Assembly (NCBI GenBank): GCA_015039365.1
Contig: WION01000801.1
Span: forward strand, 1 to 13,153
Direction of reading: 5' to 3'
Length of the DNA stretch: 13,153 nucleotides
Source: Amanita rubescens
Taxonomy: Eukaryota > Basidiomycota > Agaricomycetes > Agaricales > Amanitaceae
The position numbers were made by a program, and so were the translations under genes. Below, in pieces: positions 1 to 7,086 of this stretch (the first letter of the stretch is position 1; each line of letters opens with the position of its first letter). The notes under the pieces are model-generated. The model was not told the DNA's origin. It made no database searches and saw only the letters and a program-made list of their open reading frames with translations.

Positions 1-79
1 AATCTCAACTTAAGTTGCAGCGGCAACTCTAGTCACGATTACAAGTCTTAAGTCAAACGTTAAGATTATAAGTTCAATA

Positions 80-101
80 CTAAGTCAAGACGTTGACTTA
101 G
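80..101 (-). promoter_or_regulatory. 9-bp hairpin in family I LTR copy 1
   Basis: CTAAGTCAA pairs perfectly with TTGACTTAG across a 4-nt loop. The copy at 10774-10795 has the same stem with one loop change (CGTC against CATC). The diverged copy at 11257-11776 does not show it. Function unknown; it would lie in R/U5 of the transcript. Confidence 0.45.
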
Positions 102-172
102 GATCTGAGGACGATTGTGGTAGATGAGTTTTAAGAGTACGGTTATATTGCCTGACGACAATAAACAGCTAA

Positions 173-191
173 GTCGAACTTAGGGTTCGAC
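173..191 (-). promoter_or_regulatory. 7-bp hairpin just downstream of the LTR TATA box
   Basis: GTCGAAC pairs with GTTCGAC across a 5-nt loop. The same stem occurs at 10686-10704 and 11475-11493 in the other two family I LTRs, while the loop and nearby bases differ. It starts about 16-35 bp after the TATA box, near the expected transcript 5' end. Confidence 0.5.
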
Positions 192-206
192 TCTAGAATA
201 CATGCG

Positions 207-216
207 GTATTTATAC
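207..216 (-). promoter_or_regulatory. TATA-type box in family I LTR copy 1
   Basis: The minus strand reads GTATAAATACC here. The LTR copies at 10438 and 11776 have a related box at the same place (TATAAG and TATATAAA), so this is the likely core promoter of the family. Confidence 0.55.
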
Positions 217-439
217 TAGCAAGTACAATGAAACGTACTAATTAATGAATAATGGTAAGTACGAAAGTAAGTACAAAGACGGCGTCATATGTGGAACAAG
301 GGATGGTATAAGTAAAGAAACGAGCTTGTCCGTATGAATCGAGCATAAGGGAGACGACAAGTAAGGTAGGCATAAAGAAAATAGGCATGTCCGACGTATC
401 ATGTAAGCATAATGCGGGAGTCCGTACCGTGTTGTAACA

Positions 440-861
440 GAAACTACATGTTCGTTGATCTGCTGTATAGTAGCAGTACACTTCATGTTTATGGATCCGA
501 GGATGCGATCATCCTCGACGACCCAATCATCATAGGCCTTTTTGATAGCCTCTGCATCATCAATCATTTGTTGAGTGATGGCAGATTGTGCCGGTTGTGC
601 CGGCATTGCGGGTATCGCATCTTCAGTTTCCGTTTCCGGAACTGCTGCTGTTGCTGGAACAGCTGGAACAAAGGCTTGAACCCCTGTGTCTAGATAAAAC
701 TGTTCCAACGGCGTTATCCGTCTTGGACGAACATAATCGGTTTTTAGGTACCGATATAGACCTTTGGTTTGTAATAGGAAACGCATCATGTGTTCCCATT
801 CTTTATAGTTAGTTCCATTCAAAATGGGAATGGAACTAGGAATCGTCAAGTCGTTAGACAT
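440..861 (-). pseudogene. gag: Ty1/copia Gag N-terminus, cut by an LTR
   Basis: The frame opens at ATG 861 with MSNDLTIPSS and runs about 140 codons before it enters the LTR at 439. It carries the usual start of a copia Gag (DUF4219/UBN2-type): LNGTNYKEWEHMMRFLL near residues 14-30, and a W-x-x-DDR-x-LGSI block near residues 113-125 followed by a predicted helix. An Ala/Pro-rich stretch (about residues 64-95) between the two blocks looks like a low-complexity insert. Gag would form the particle shell and package the RNA. The zinc knuckle and all of pol are missing because the LTR interrupts the frame; the 67 codons beyond 439 are LTR sequence, not Gag. The stop codon of the preceding frame lies one base upstream of this ATG. 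Family assignment is by motif recognition only. Confidence 0.72.
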
Positions 862-865
862 ATTA
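859..865 (-). promoter_or_regulatory. Stop-restart junction TAA-T-ATG between the upstream frame and gag
   Basis: The upstream frame ends in TAA (865-863) and the gag ATG (861-859) follows after one base. Such spacing would allow termination-reinitiation as a route to Gag translation. Only the spacing is seen; the mechanism is inference. Confidence 0.4.
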
Positions 866-1414
866 GACGAGGAAGGCGGAGGTGATGATTATGATATAGG
901 CGGTTAAAAGACGCCAAAAGAAACGGAAGTTTCTTTGATTTTCGATGTTTTCAACCTCTTGGTTATCTCTTTCGAGATTACGGCGTGTACGCCTATTTGC
1001 TATGTGTTGGGCTACTGAAGTGCCCCTGGGTGGAATCCAAAGATCTAAGGTGGGTGTAACACCTTCTTCGATAGCTGCTTGTCTATGACGATGTATTATT
1101 TCGTCTTGCAAGGTGCGACCGTTTCTAAGTCGTGCGGCTAGGAAGTGATCTCTTCGATCGTGAACTGTGACAGGTCCACGAGTTGTGACACCGAATCTGG
1201 TATCAGGGTTGACAACACGAACTATCGTCCTTGTATAGGACGAAGATGGAATTGGTGCCGGTGTATCAATAAAAGTCCGGTCCCCTAAGATTAAGGGAAA
1301 CGGTGGGATTGGAGCGTCGTAAGAAGGAGGTAATCTCCGGGTAGGAGGAAATGATTCTCCTTCGGCTTCGTAAACTGGTAGCGGAGTACTAGTTTCGGAA
1401 TCCAGTTTTCTTTC
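863..1414 (-). CDS. Extra open frame upstream of gag: PY motifs and C-terminal membrane segment
   Basis: An uninterrupted frame of 183 codons runs from just after an in-frame TAG (1417-1415) to TAA at 865-863. It contains no ATG, so it is either an exon or starts at a non-AUG codon; TTCTCTTTTAG ending at 1415 looks like a splice acceptor. The N-terminal third is Pro-rich with LPVY and PPSY (the second within RRLPPSYDAPIPPF), resembling PY motifs that bind WW domains of Nedd4/Rsp5 ubiquitin ligases. The middle is charged (ANRRTRRNLERDNQEVE). The C-terminus is basic then hydrophobic (WRLLTAYIIIITSAFLV), compatible with a tail anchor. It lies between the copia leader and gag, in the same orientation. 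I do not recognise the family. It could be an element gene, a captured host exon, or relic sequence; that it is open without stops favours recent coding function. Confidence 0.5.
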   Translation of the reverse strand, partial: ERKLDSETSTPLPVYEAEGESFPPTRRLPPSYDAPIPPFPLILGDRTFIDTPAPIPSSSYTRTIVRVVNPDTRFGVTTRGPVTVHDRRDHFLAARLRNGRTLQDEIIHRHRQAAIEEGVTPTLDLWIPPRGTSVAQHIANRRTRRNLERDNQEVENIENQRNFRFFWRLLTAYIIIITSAFLV

Positions 1415-1890
1415 CTAAAAGAGAATTTAATGAGCTTAAAGCTTAATTAAAGCTAAAAGTCTAATTCGTCTTTATTAAGTTACCAGGGTGCCATAGACTA
1501 GAATGTCAGACTATATAGAGTTCCTCGGTTACGAGTACAGTCCATATTCGGTTAAACCAACCGACCCTGAGTAACTTAGTTACAAGCCAAGCTTAGATAA
1601 AGCTCAGGTCCACAGGTCCACTCGGTCTTGAAAGCTCGGATTATCCCTGAATGCTGTAAATGACATGCAAAATCAATCGCTGGCTCAAGCGCTCTTGGGC
1701 GAACCACGGTTTTATCCGTTGCGATTGTAAATAAAAATAATGTCTGGTCCATAAACCCCCCAGACCATTATATAAGCACGACCGGTAATCAATATACTTC
1801 TAAATGGGATTATGGGATCACCATAGAGCCCAAACTTAGAATGATCCTATCGATCATTCCGACTAAAGGAGTCCCTAAGGGCGCATCCTT
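1415..1890 (-). other. Distal part of the copia leader, hairpin-rich, no gene
   Basis: No open frame of note on either strand. Read on the minus strand it carries strong local hairpins: GAATGATC/GATCATTC around a 5-nt loop near 1841-1861, and AATG(G)TCTGG/CCAGACATT around a G-rich loop near 1741-1771. It ends in a possible splice acceptor (TTCTCTTTTAG) immediately before the extra frame. The matching part of the second copia copy lies outside the window, so conservation cannot be judged. Confidence 0.4.
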
Positions 1891-2293
1891 AATAGACTGC
1901 ATGTACCACCCACAATGAGGTGTCAGCACGTCCTTTATACTAGAAGTTATAAATACGAGCCATATTGTATTATAAAGCCTCTAGGGGCTTATGATGTTAT
2001 ATCGTGCATGAATACCCCAGTCACATCACAGAGGGCAAGTATAACTCTGTGGGGGCCGACGTTGCCATGCCAGCGTCGAGAAACATAGGTGGTACCCTTA
2101 TCCCTGGGTGTCTAGGAGATCCCCCTAAAGCCCTAGGGTCCGGGCGCATGTCATTAGCGCATATGCCATATCAAGGATTAGTTATATTAAGATGATAAGA
2201 CCATATCAGGCTCGCTGCGATACTATACCAGTGGGACATCATGTCGGATGATGAGCAAGCGAGCGGCGATGTGGGTCCTGGCAATATCAACGG
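1891..2293 (-). ncRNA. Structured 5' leader of copia copy A
   Basis: This lies directly after the primer-binding site on the minus strand and matches 12753-13153, the same position in the second copia copy. Conservation is strongest around 2005-2150. Five helices are visible: 2057-2061/2074-2078, 2027-2033/2045-2051, 1975-1979/1986-1990, 1907-1911/1918-1922, and an enclosing GCACG/CGTGC pairing 1926-1930/2003-2007. Loops are conserved while several stem pairs differ in compensating fashion between copies. A 42-codon frame here (starting MRPDPRALGG) is broken in the other copy by an indel, so the constraint appears to be on RNA, not protein. Likely roles by position are genome dimerisation, packaging or translation control; none is shown. 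Confidence 0.65.
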
Positions 2294-2307
2294 CGGGGCC
2301 CATAACC
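2294..2307 (-). promoter_or_regulatory. Primer-binding site of half-tRNA-iMet type (copia copy A)
   Basis: The minus strand reads GGTTATGGGCCCCG immediately after the LTR end. This complements the anticodon stem-loop of eukaryotic initiator tRNA (CCCATAACC class) and matches the kind of site known for Drosophila copia, which is primed by a cleaved 5' half of initiator tRNA-Met. The second family II LTR is followed by the same sequence at 12739. Confidence 0.8.
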
Positions 2308-2462
2308 TGACGAAGAAGACAGATCTACGCGAGAACGTGTCCACAGCATGAGCAGGTGCAATAGCTTACCTATTGCGATATGATCTTTAGCACTACCCTT
2401 CGGCGTAGTAGTGATAGTAAGAGGAAGAGAATGGATTGTCCTATTCTACAATACAGGACAGG

Positions 2463-2474
2463 TTTATATACTAA
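2463..2474 (-). promoter_or_regulatory. TATA box of copia copy A LTR
   Basis: TTAGTATATAAA on the minus strand, about 155 bp before the LTR end. The other family II LTR has AGTATATAAG at 12558. Confidence 0.55.
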
Positions 2475-2559
2475 GAGAGAACAAATATGTGTCTACATAT
2501 GTGTAAGCGTATAGTATAGATGAGAAGATATGGCGTGCTAAGCACACCATAAGATGTAA

Positions 2560-2640
2560 TCATGAGTCTATCATGATGTCACCATGATATCATAATGAAG
2601 TCATTATGATGTCATCTCTATGTCATACATAAAGGATGAC
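2560..2640 (-). promoter_or_regulatory. Array of TGACATCA / CRE-like palindromes in U3
   Basis: Closely spaced copies of (T)GATGTCA, TGATATCA and GAAGTCATTATGATGTCA occur upstream of the TATA box. TGACATCA differs from the bZIP/CREB-type site TGACGTCA by one CpG-to-CpA change. The other family II LTR has CGTCAT motifs in the corresponding place (12444-12515). Binding is inference. Confidence 0.4.
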
Positions 2641-2704
2641 GCGAGCGATATGAGTAACATTGATTGTAGTTAATCATTCTATAAATATAATTCTATATTT
2701 AACA

Positions 2705-3734
2705 GCGGTCATAGGACTATCGGCCTCAGCTCTGAGGTTAGCGTTTTTCACCTGAACACCTTATGAATCCCGACATCTGTGTTGATTTTGATTAGATGGA
2801 CGCTTTGGAAGGTGTCAGGCATGCTTGCGGTCACAACCTGATTGCCATAGCAGGTACAACTCCTCCACATCATGCTGTCGCAAAAGTCGTATCCTAATAC
2901 GCATTGGCAGGTGTTGCTGTTGCTTTGGCGCTTAAAGCTGCCCTCGTCGAGTTCAAAATATCAGGCAAGGTTTCGCTTCTTGGAACACCAGGTATGTGCA
3001 TTCCTACTCTACGGTGCCACAGCCTTATCAACGCTATTGGAATCTTAGCCGAGGAGGGCGGCGCTGGAAAGGCAATACTGCTCGACAAGGGCGCTTGTAC
3101 GGATATGGATATATGTTTGATGTATCTACATTCGTACTTTTCATCCGACACATCGTGTGCATGGTATCATTGAAGGGAAAGACTGGGCAGTCAACAGTAA
3201 GCACGCACCTTGAGCTCGCGAAGCAACTCAAAAGCTCACCATGTACGCAGTTATCCCCAACTATTCCGGGATGTTGTAAGCTCCATTTACCCACCGCTCG
3301 CTTTTGAAATCACTTTCATTCTAGTTATTATGTACGGGTGCCTATGAGAGCGCAAATGTTGCAAACCGTGAAGCGTGTTATCCCTTGTTTCGAGTAAGAC
3401 TCCAATCAGCGTGATTAAGCGATTGAAAAGTTGACTATGATAAAGCTGCAGCTCTCACGACAGGCTGTGAATTGAAATTGAACCTCACCGCGAACGTTGT
3501 CATGTGCGATCTTCACCAGAACAAAGCCTTAGGTGCAACTCCACGAACTTATCTGTTGCCCGTGTCGTTTCTAATATTCGAGTAGGAGGCGAAGTTGCGA
3601 ATATTACGTTGAACAAATATGGAGGTATTGATTATAAGGTATTAAAGATGCATCGACGGATTTTGTTAGTCTTTCCCTTCTCTGTCATTTTCAGCACATT
3701 GATATAGATATCTACAGGGAAATGTTACATACGG
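2705..3734 (+). pseudogene. M20-type metallopeptidase / amidohydrolase gene, broken at three places
   Basis: Ten exon pieces can be read in order: 2705-2736, 2796-2853, 2911-2991, 3049-3122, 3142-3196, 3251-3275, 3325-3393, 3444-3532, 3586-3664 and 3718-3734. Most are joined by GT-AG introns of 49-59 bp. They encode HRTIGLSSE, MDALEGVRHACGHNLIAIAG, VAVALALKAALVEFKISGKV, LLGTPAEEGGAGKAILLDKG, HPTHRVHGIIEGKDWAVN, YVRVPMRAQMLQTVKRVIP, TTGCELKLNLT, ANITLNKYGGIDY and ASTDFGNVTY, the usual order in M20D/PM20D2-like hydrolases. HACGHN holds a zinc-ligand His, and the EE of PAEEGG holds the catalytic and ligand acids. Damage: the 5' part is cut off by the copia LTR at 2704; roughly 60 residues of the lid domain are missing between 3122 and 3142; the acceptor at 3443 reads AA instead of AG; there is a 1-base frame slip near 3641-3650; the 3' part is lost at the LTR at 3735. 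Confidence 0.85.
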
Positions 3735-4260
3735 TGAAACGATCAGAAGAAGGCCGATGCGGAAGTGCATTCGGCCAAAGGGGCTTCGGAGGTCAGTCCT
3801 AGGGGTGCCTCGGGGGCAGAGAGGGTGCCAAAGGCGAAGGTGAACGAGTGGAAGGTGTCCGAAGCACCGAGGAATGAAGGGAACGAAAGGAATCGAACTT
3901 GGAGCAGTAATGGGGTGATAATTCGCTAACTACAACTACGTACAAGGTGGTATATATACTATGGAGGCACGAGGTGACCATGTGACAATTCCTGCACCGA
4001 GTCCGAGGCCTGTGCATGCATCCGAACACAAACGATCATCCTCTGGGGTCGAGTATAGGCTCGGAGTCCTTCGGGGAGCTTCGGAAGGCTTCGGAGATCG
4101 GTTCCAACGGTAATGAACACAACATATCCCAACTATGGTCCAACTGACACCTGTTTTCAACGATGACAGTTCTAGGGCATCTCAATTCTAAGTTCGTCAG
4201 TTCACAGTTTGCAAGTTCATCACCAGGCATGTGATAGCCGAGGGTTTAGTGTGGGGGACA
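3735..4260 (-). mobile_element. Solo-type LTR, family III (gypsy-like by appearance)
   Basis: On the minus strand it runs from TGTCCCCCACAC (4260) to GATCGTTTCA (3735), 526 bp, with TG...CA ends. A TATA box (GTATATATACC, about 3947-3960) sits centrally. The second half is rich in CpG and in repeated CTTCGGAG/TTCGG units (3783-3790 and 4059-4100). It is bounded on one side by an M20 exon and on the other by unrelated CpG-poor sequence. Flanking pentamers TACGG and TGATG do not match, so the insertion has been rearranged, or one side was lost by recombination. No element interior is visible. Superfamily is a guess from its first bases. Confidence 0.6.
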
Positions 4261-4399
4261 TGATGGGTTACGTCACACGCGTCGAATTTCGACGTGCTTC
4301 ATGTATTTTGTATTTGATGTTCCATTCACCTGAGATGTATTGTACAATGAATATATAAATATTGCTACTTTGGATACAATTCATCTAATAGTTATTCTC
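4261..4399. other. AT-rich intergenic stretch
   Basis: I see no gene. GTCGAATTTCGAC near 4280 is a short palindrome. CpG content falls sharply from here on. Confidence 0.3.
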
Positions 4400-4645
4400 T
4401 CAGTATATAACCCAAATTCTTGAGTGCTGTGTTGTCTCTCCAGGAATATTAATCTCAACATCATACCCTACATTTTCACCATAATTAGCCAATTCAACTT
4501 CAGCCTGTGTGTCCTCTACAGAGGGATCTGTAGGTGAATATTCAAGTATGTTTTCAGGATGATCCCCCAGATCTACACAAATGTTGTGGATTACCATCAA
4601 TGCTGCCACATCTCTACTTGCGTGATGTGGGCCGCTGCGATGCAC
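4400..4645 (-). pseudogene. C-terminal fragment of a DDE transposase (Harbinger/DDE_Tnp_4-like)
   Basis: The minus-strand frame reads ASRDVAALMVIHNICVDLGD followed by an acidic tail (HPENILEYSPTDPSVEDTQ). The IHNICVDLGD block resembles the last helix of fungal PIF/Harbinger-type DDE nucleases (usual form ALM-x-HN-x-C-x-D-x-GD), which ends the catalytic domain. All three catalytic acids would lie upstream and are not found: beyond 4650 the frame dissolves. It is CpG-poor like its surroundings and is probably an old, non-functional relic. A related but weaker 40-bp match occurs at 5306-5345 (see findings). Assignment rests on one motif. Confidence 0.45.
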
Positions 4646-6068
4646 GGCAGGTCCAAGGCCATTTCTTAGACAGATCTTTGATCACTAATTATTATGTGAC
4701 ACTGACGGTTAATATTTGTTAATCATGATACATAACCCTCATGCAAATGTGAGGGTTCACTGCAAACAGGAAGAGAGAAACAAGTAATGTGACATGTGAC
4801 AACAGTCACTGGAAATCATTTCCTGAACAGCATTTTGTCCAGCTAAAATTGAAAAACCCCAGGGAAAATGTTATAATACTGAGTACTCTCACTTCATTTT
4901 GTCCTCAGAATTTAATATTATGTTTGTCTGCATTTGTATCTTGGGAAGGTTTTGGGGATCACATCGTATATACAATATGCTAGAGAATACATTAAAATAG
5001 GGTCAATCACCCTGAAGGGGATCACTAGTAATAGCCTTAGGCTACCATCAATTGAAATGGAGGAAGTACTAAGTGAGGATGGTGTACCATATGCTGAGGC
5101 AGTGGAGAGTTTATGGGTTCTTGATGAGGTGTTTGGAGGTGGAGGGTGATGGAGTCGAGTGTGATGGAAAGGGCAGTTGCTAGGTGATGCCCTGACAATG
5201 TCAACATACATACATATATATCTGCACTCTTAGTAATTTTGGTGTAGTAATGCATCATGATGGAATCATGATTTCCCATGATTATCCTAAATATATATTT
5301 GGTGCTGTGGGCCACCGCTTTGCGTGGCATATCCGAGGCCATTTGGTTTGGTAGTATTTAATATTTTATAGCAGCAGAGGCAAACCTTTGAGGAAATAAT
5401 AGAGTACATAAATGTATATAAAAATGTTGGCCTGCACAACACTATTTGATCATGCTTGCCAAGTCGCGAACGGTCAGTATAAGTATTTGCCACTACAGTT
5501 CGGAGTGAAGCGATTCCAGAATGAAATGAAATGAGGTTCGGGAGACTTATGACTCTCTCTCTGAATACGACTAGCTAGATCTTATTATATAAATCTGTAG
5601 ACCAATAGGTATAACTTTTGTGAGAAACAGATACAAGTAACATCGGCAAAAAGCATGTTAATTAGTTTGTTTTTTTTAGAAGGCCTCAGCCATCATTGGC
5701 AGCTTAAAGTGTTACAAAACTTGTCATTAAAAAAACCGGTTCCTCCTTTCAGTTGGCCTCAGAAAATCAAATATATCTAGTAACTTCAAATATATCTAGT
5801 AACTTCAAATATCATGGAGGTTGAAAAGTTGGACTGTGATGATGAGTCAAAGTCAGACAATCCTAACATTCAGACAGTCTCAGTCTGAACTTGCTATCAT
5901 ATGTGCATGTTCAAATGACCAGAAATTAGACCATCATTATATTTTAAGCAAAAGACTGTCTGCCACATTTGTGCTAAGAAGGAAACTTTTTTCTGCTGCA
6001 ACACCCTATCCAGTCATATAAGCACATATTTTGTATTTCAGCAGGTCTATAAATGTAATCATGAGCAG
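4646..6068. other. CpG-poor degenerate sequence without recognisable gene
   Basis: Only short, unconvincing frames occur. A perfect 8-bp hairpin (AACCCTCA/TGAGGGTT) lies at about 4734-4757. A frame at 4934-5149 includes SLRLPSIEMEEVLSEDGVPY and a Gly tail but matches nothing I know. The stretch most likely consists of old transposon debris. Confidence 0.4.
5769..5806. repeat. Perfect 19-bp tandem duplication (2 copies)
   Basis: AAATATATCTAGTAACTTC occurs at 5769-5787 and again at 5788-5806, followed by a partial third start (AAATATC). Perfect identity in otherwise eroded sequence suggests a recent slippage event. Confidence 0.85.
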
Positions 6069-6555
6069 CATCAGCAACCCTGCAAAAAAACTTACAAACT
6101 TATTGCATTAAGATCATTAGCTACCCCTAGTTATCTGACACCCCAGTTAATAGTCAACAAGTTGGGGTCAGTAACTGTCAGTTACCCAAAGTCTCTTTGG
6201 AAAGTTTGTCCATGAGTTCATAAGATACTCTTCCAGGTTTTTGCCCTGTCAGTAAGATCATCAGTCTCCATCAGTCTCCATCAGTTTGTTTGTAGACCTG
6301 TCAATGGGATCATAAGTCTCTATTAGTCTACATCAGTTCCTTAGTAGGTTGGTCAATGGGATCATAAGTTTCTATCAGTTCTTTTGTAGGTTTGTCAATA
6401 AGTTCATAAGTTCATAAGATGCCAAGTCTATAAGTTTATAAGTCCATAAGATGTCATAAGTCCCCATCAGTTACCATAAATGGCAAGTCAATAAGTTCAT
6501 AAGTTGCCACAAGTTGCCATAAGTTGCCATAAGTTTTTTTGCAGGGTTGCTGATG
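6069..6555. mobile_element. 487-bp foldback/MITE-like element with 26-bp perfect terminal inverted repeats
   Basis: Bases 6069-6094 (starting CATCAGCAACCCTGC, ending CTTA after a run of seven A) are the exact reverse complement of 6530-6555. The interior is non-coding and consists largely of short tandem repeats around CATAAGT and CATCAGT. I find no clear target-site duplication next to the repeats (ATGAGCAG on the left, AGGTGGCT on the right), so the superfamily is open. Perfect ends in a CpG-poor, eroded region suggest it is younger than its surroundings. Confidence 0.7.
6230..6540. repeat. Degenerate tandem repeats (CATAAGT/CATCAGT units)
   Basis: Higher-order units resembling GTAGG-TTGTCAATGGGATCATAAGT with TCTATCAGT recur near 6291, 6343 and 6387. 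They are followed by 10-bp AAGTTGCCAT units (three copies near 6502-6532) that lead directly into the right terminal repeat. Tandem arrays of this kind inside an inverted-repeat element may serve as transposase-binding sites or may be neutral expansions. Confidence 0.7.
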
Positions 6556-7020
6556 AGGTGGCTCTTAACTTTTAGGTTCTGTCATCGAGGCTGAAACAAA
6601 AAAAACAGCAGGCATACCTACATACTCTCACAAGAATCAATTGTGCCTTTCTACATATACATACATTCCCCCACATGAATCTGACATCTACATGCAGTTG
6701 GCCTGCCTATTGCAAAAGAGGGTTTTCTTCAAATTTATATTCCATATTTTTAATTTCCTTTATATATATAATTTCCTTTGCAATATAATATATAGATTAC
6801 TTACAGTTCTAGTGAAAAATAAAATATTTATAATTTATAATAGCAATATATATATATACATATACAAATATGAAGAACAAAGCAACATTAGCATGTGTTT
6901 ATCTAATAATACATCCATTATCAACATCTCTGACTAATGTTTTAGCATCTTATTAAATTATTATCTCTTTTAAGTTCAAGTGGAGCACTATTGATCTTAT
7001 TTGCTTGTAGGTCAGGACCC
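6556..7020. other. AT-rich low-complexity tract, no gene
   Basis: From about 6730 to 6960 the sequence is dominated by TATATA, ATTTCCTTT and (TA)n runs, with almost no G or C. The open frame at 6641-6937 is explained by this composition (Ile/Tyr/Phe/Asn only). No regulatory signal stands out. Confidence 0.5.
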
Positions 7021-7086
7021 TTTCTGTGACAAAGTATCTCAAATCCTGGGTGTCACTGCAACAGACAATGACATTGGATCCACTGA

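Larger units (their letters stand above)
1..439 (-). mobile_element. Family I LTR (copy 1), truncated by the window edge
   Basis: Read on the minus strand, the LTR begins at 439 with TGTTACAACACGG and runs off the window at base 1. It matches the plus-strand LTR at 10438-10874 over its whole visible length with scattered substitutions (roughly 90% identical by eye), so the two form a long inverted repeat. A TATA-type box (TATAAATA, 207-216) and a hairpin downstream of it mark the likely promoter and start of R. It abuts the gag frame at 440 and interrupts it. No polypurine tract precedes it, so it looks like an LTR inserted into the copia element, not that element's own 3' LTR. Its other end and target duplication lie outside the window. 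Confidence 0.85.
2308..2704 (-). mobile_element. 5' LTR of copia element, copy A (family II)
   Basis: On the minus strand it starts TGTTAAATATAG at 2704 and ends CTTCGTCA at 2308, next to the primer-binding site; length 397 bp. A TATA box (GTATATAAACC, 2461-2474 region) and an upstream array of TGACATCA-like palindromes form a plausible U3 promoter. Its end and the sequence that follows match the plus-strand LTR ending at 12738, although U3 is strongly diverged. It is inserted directly in an exon of the M20 peptidase gene at 2705. The expected 5-bp target copy on this side is GCGGT (2705-2709); the matching copy lies outside the window. Confidence 0.82.

Noticed and set aside
2004..2195. 63-codon plus-strand frame in the copia leader
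   Set aside because: It is antisense to the leader, and the matching part of the second copy contains an indel that breaks all corresponding frames. The conservation there is better explained by RNA structure.
2894..3294. Several frames on both strands over the M20 gene
   Set aside because: They read through introns or run antisense to clear M20 exons.
6641..6937. 98-codon plus-strand frame
   Set aside because: It falls in the AT-rich low-complexity tract, and its residues follow from composition alone.
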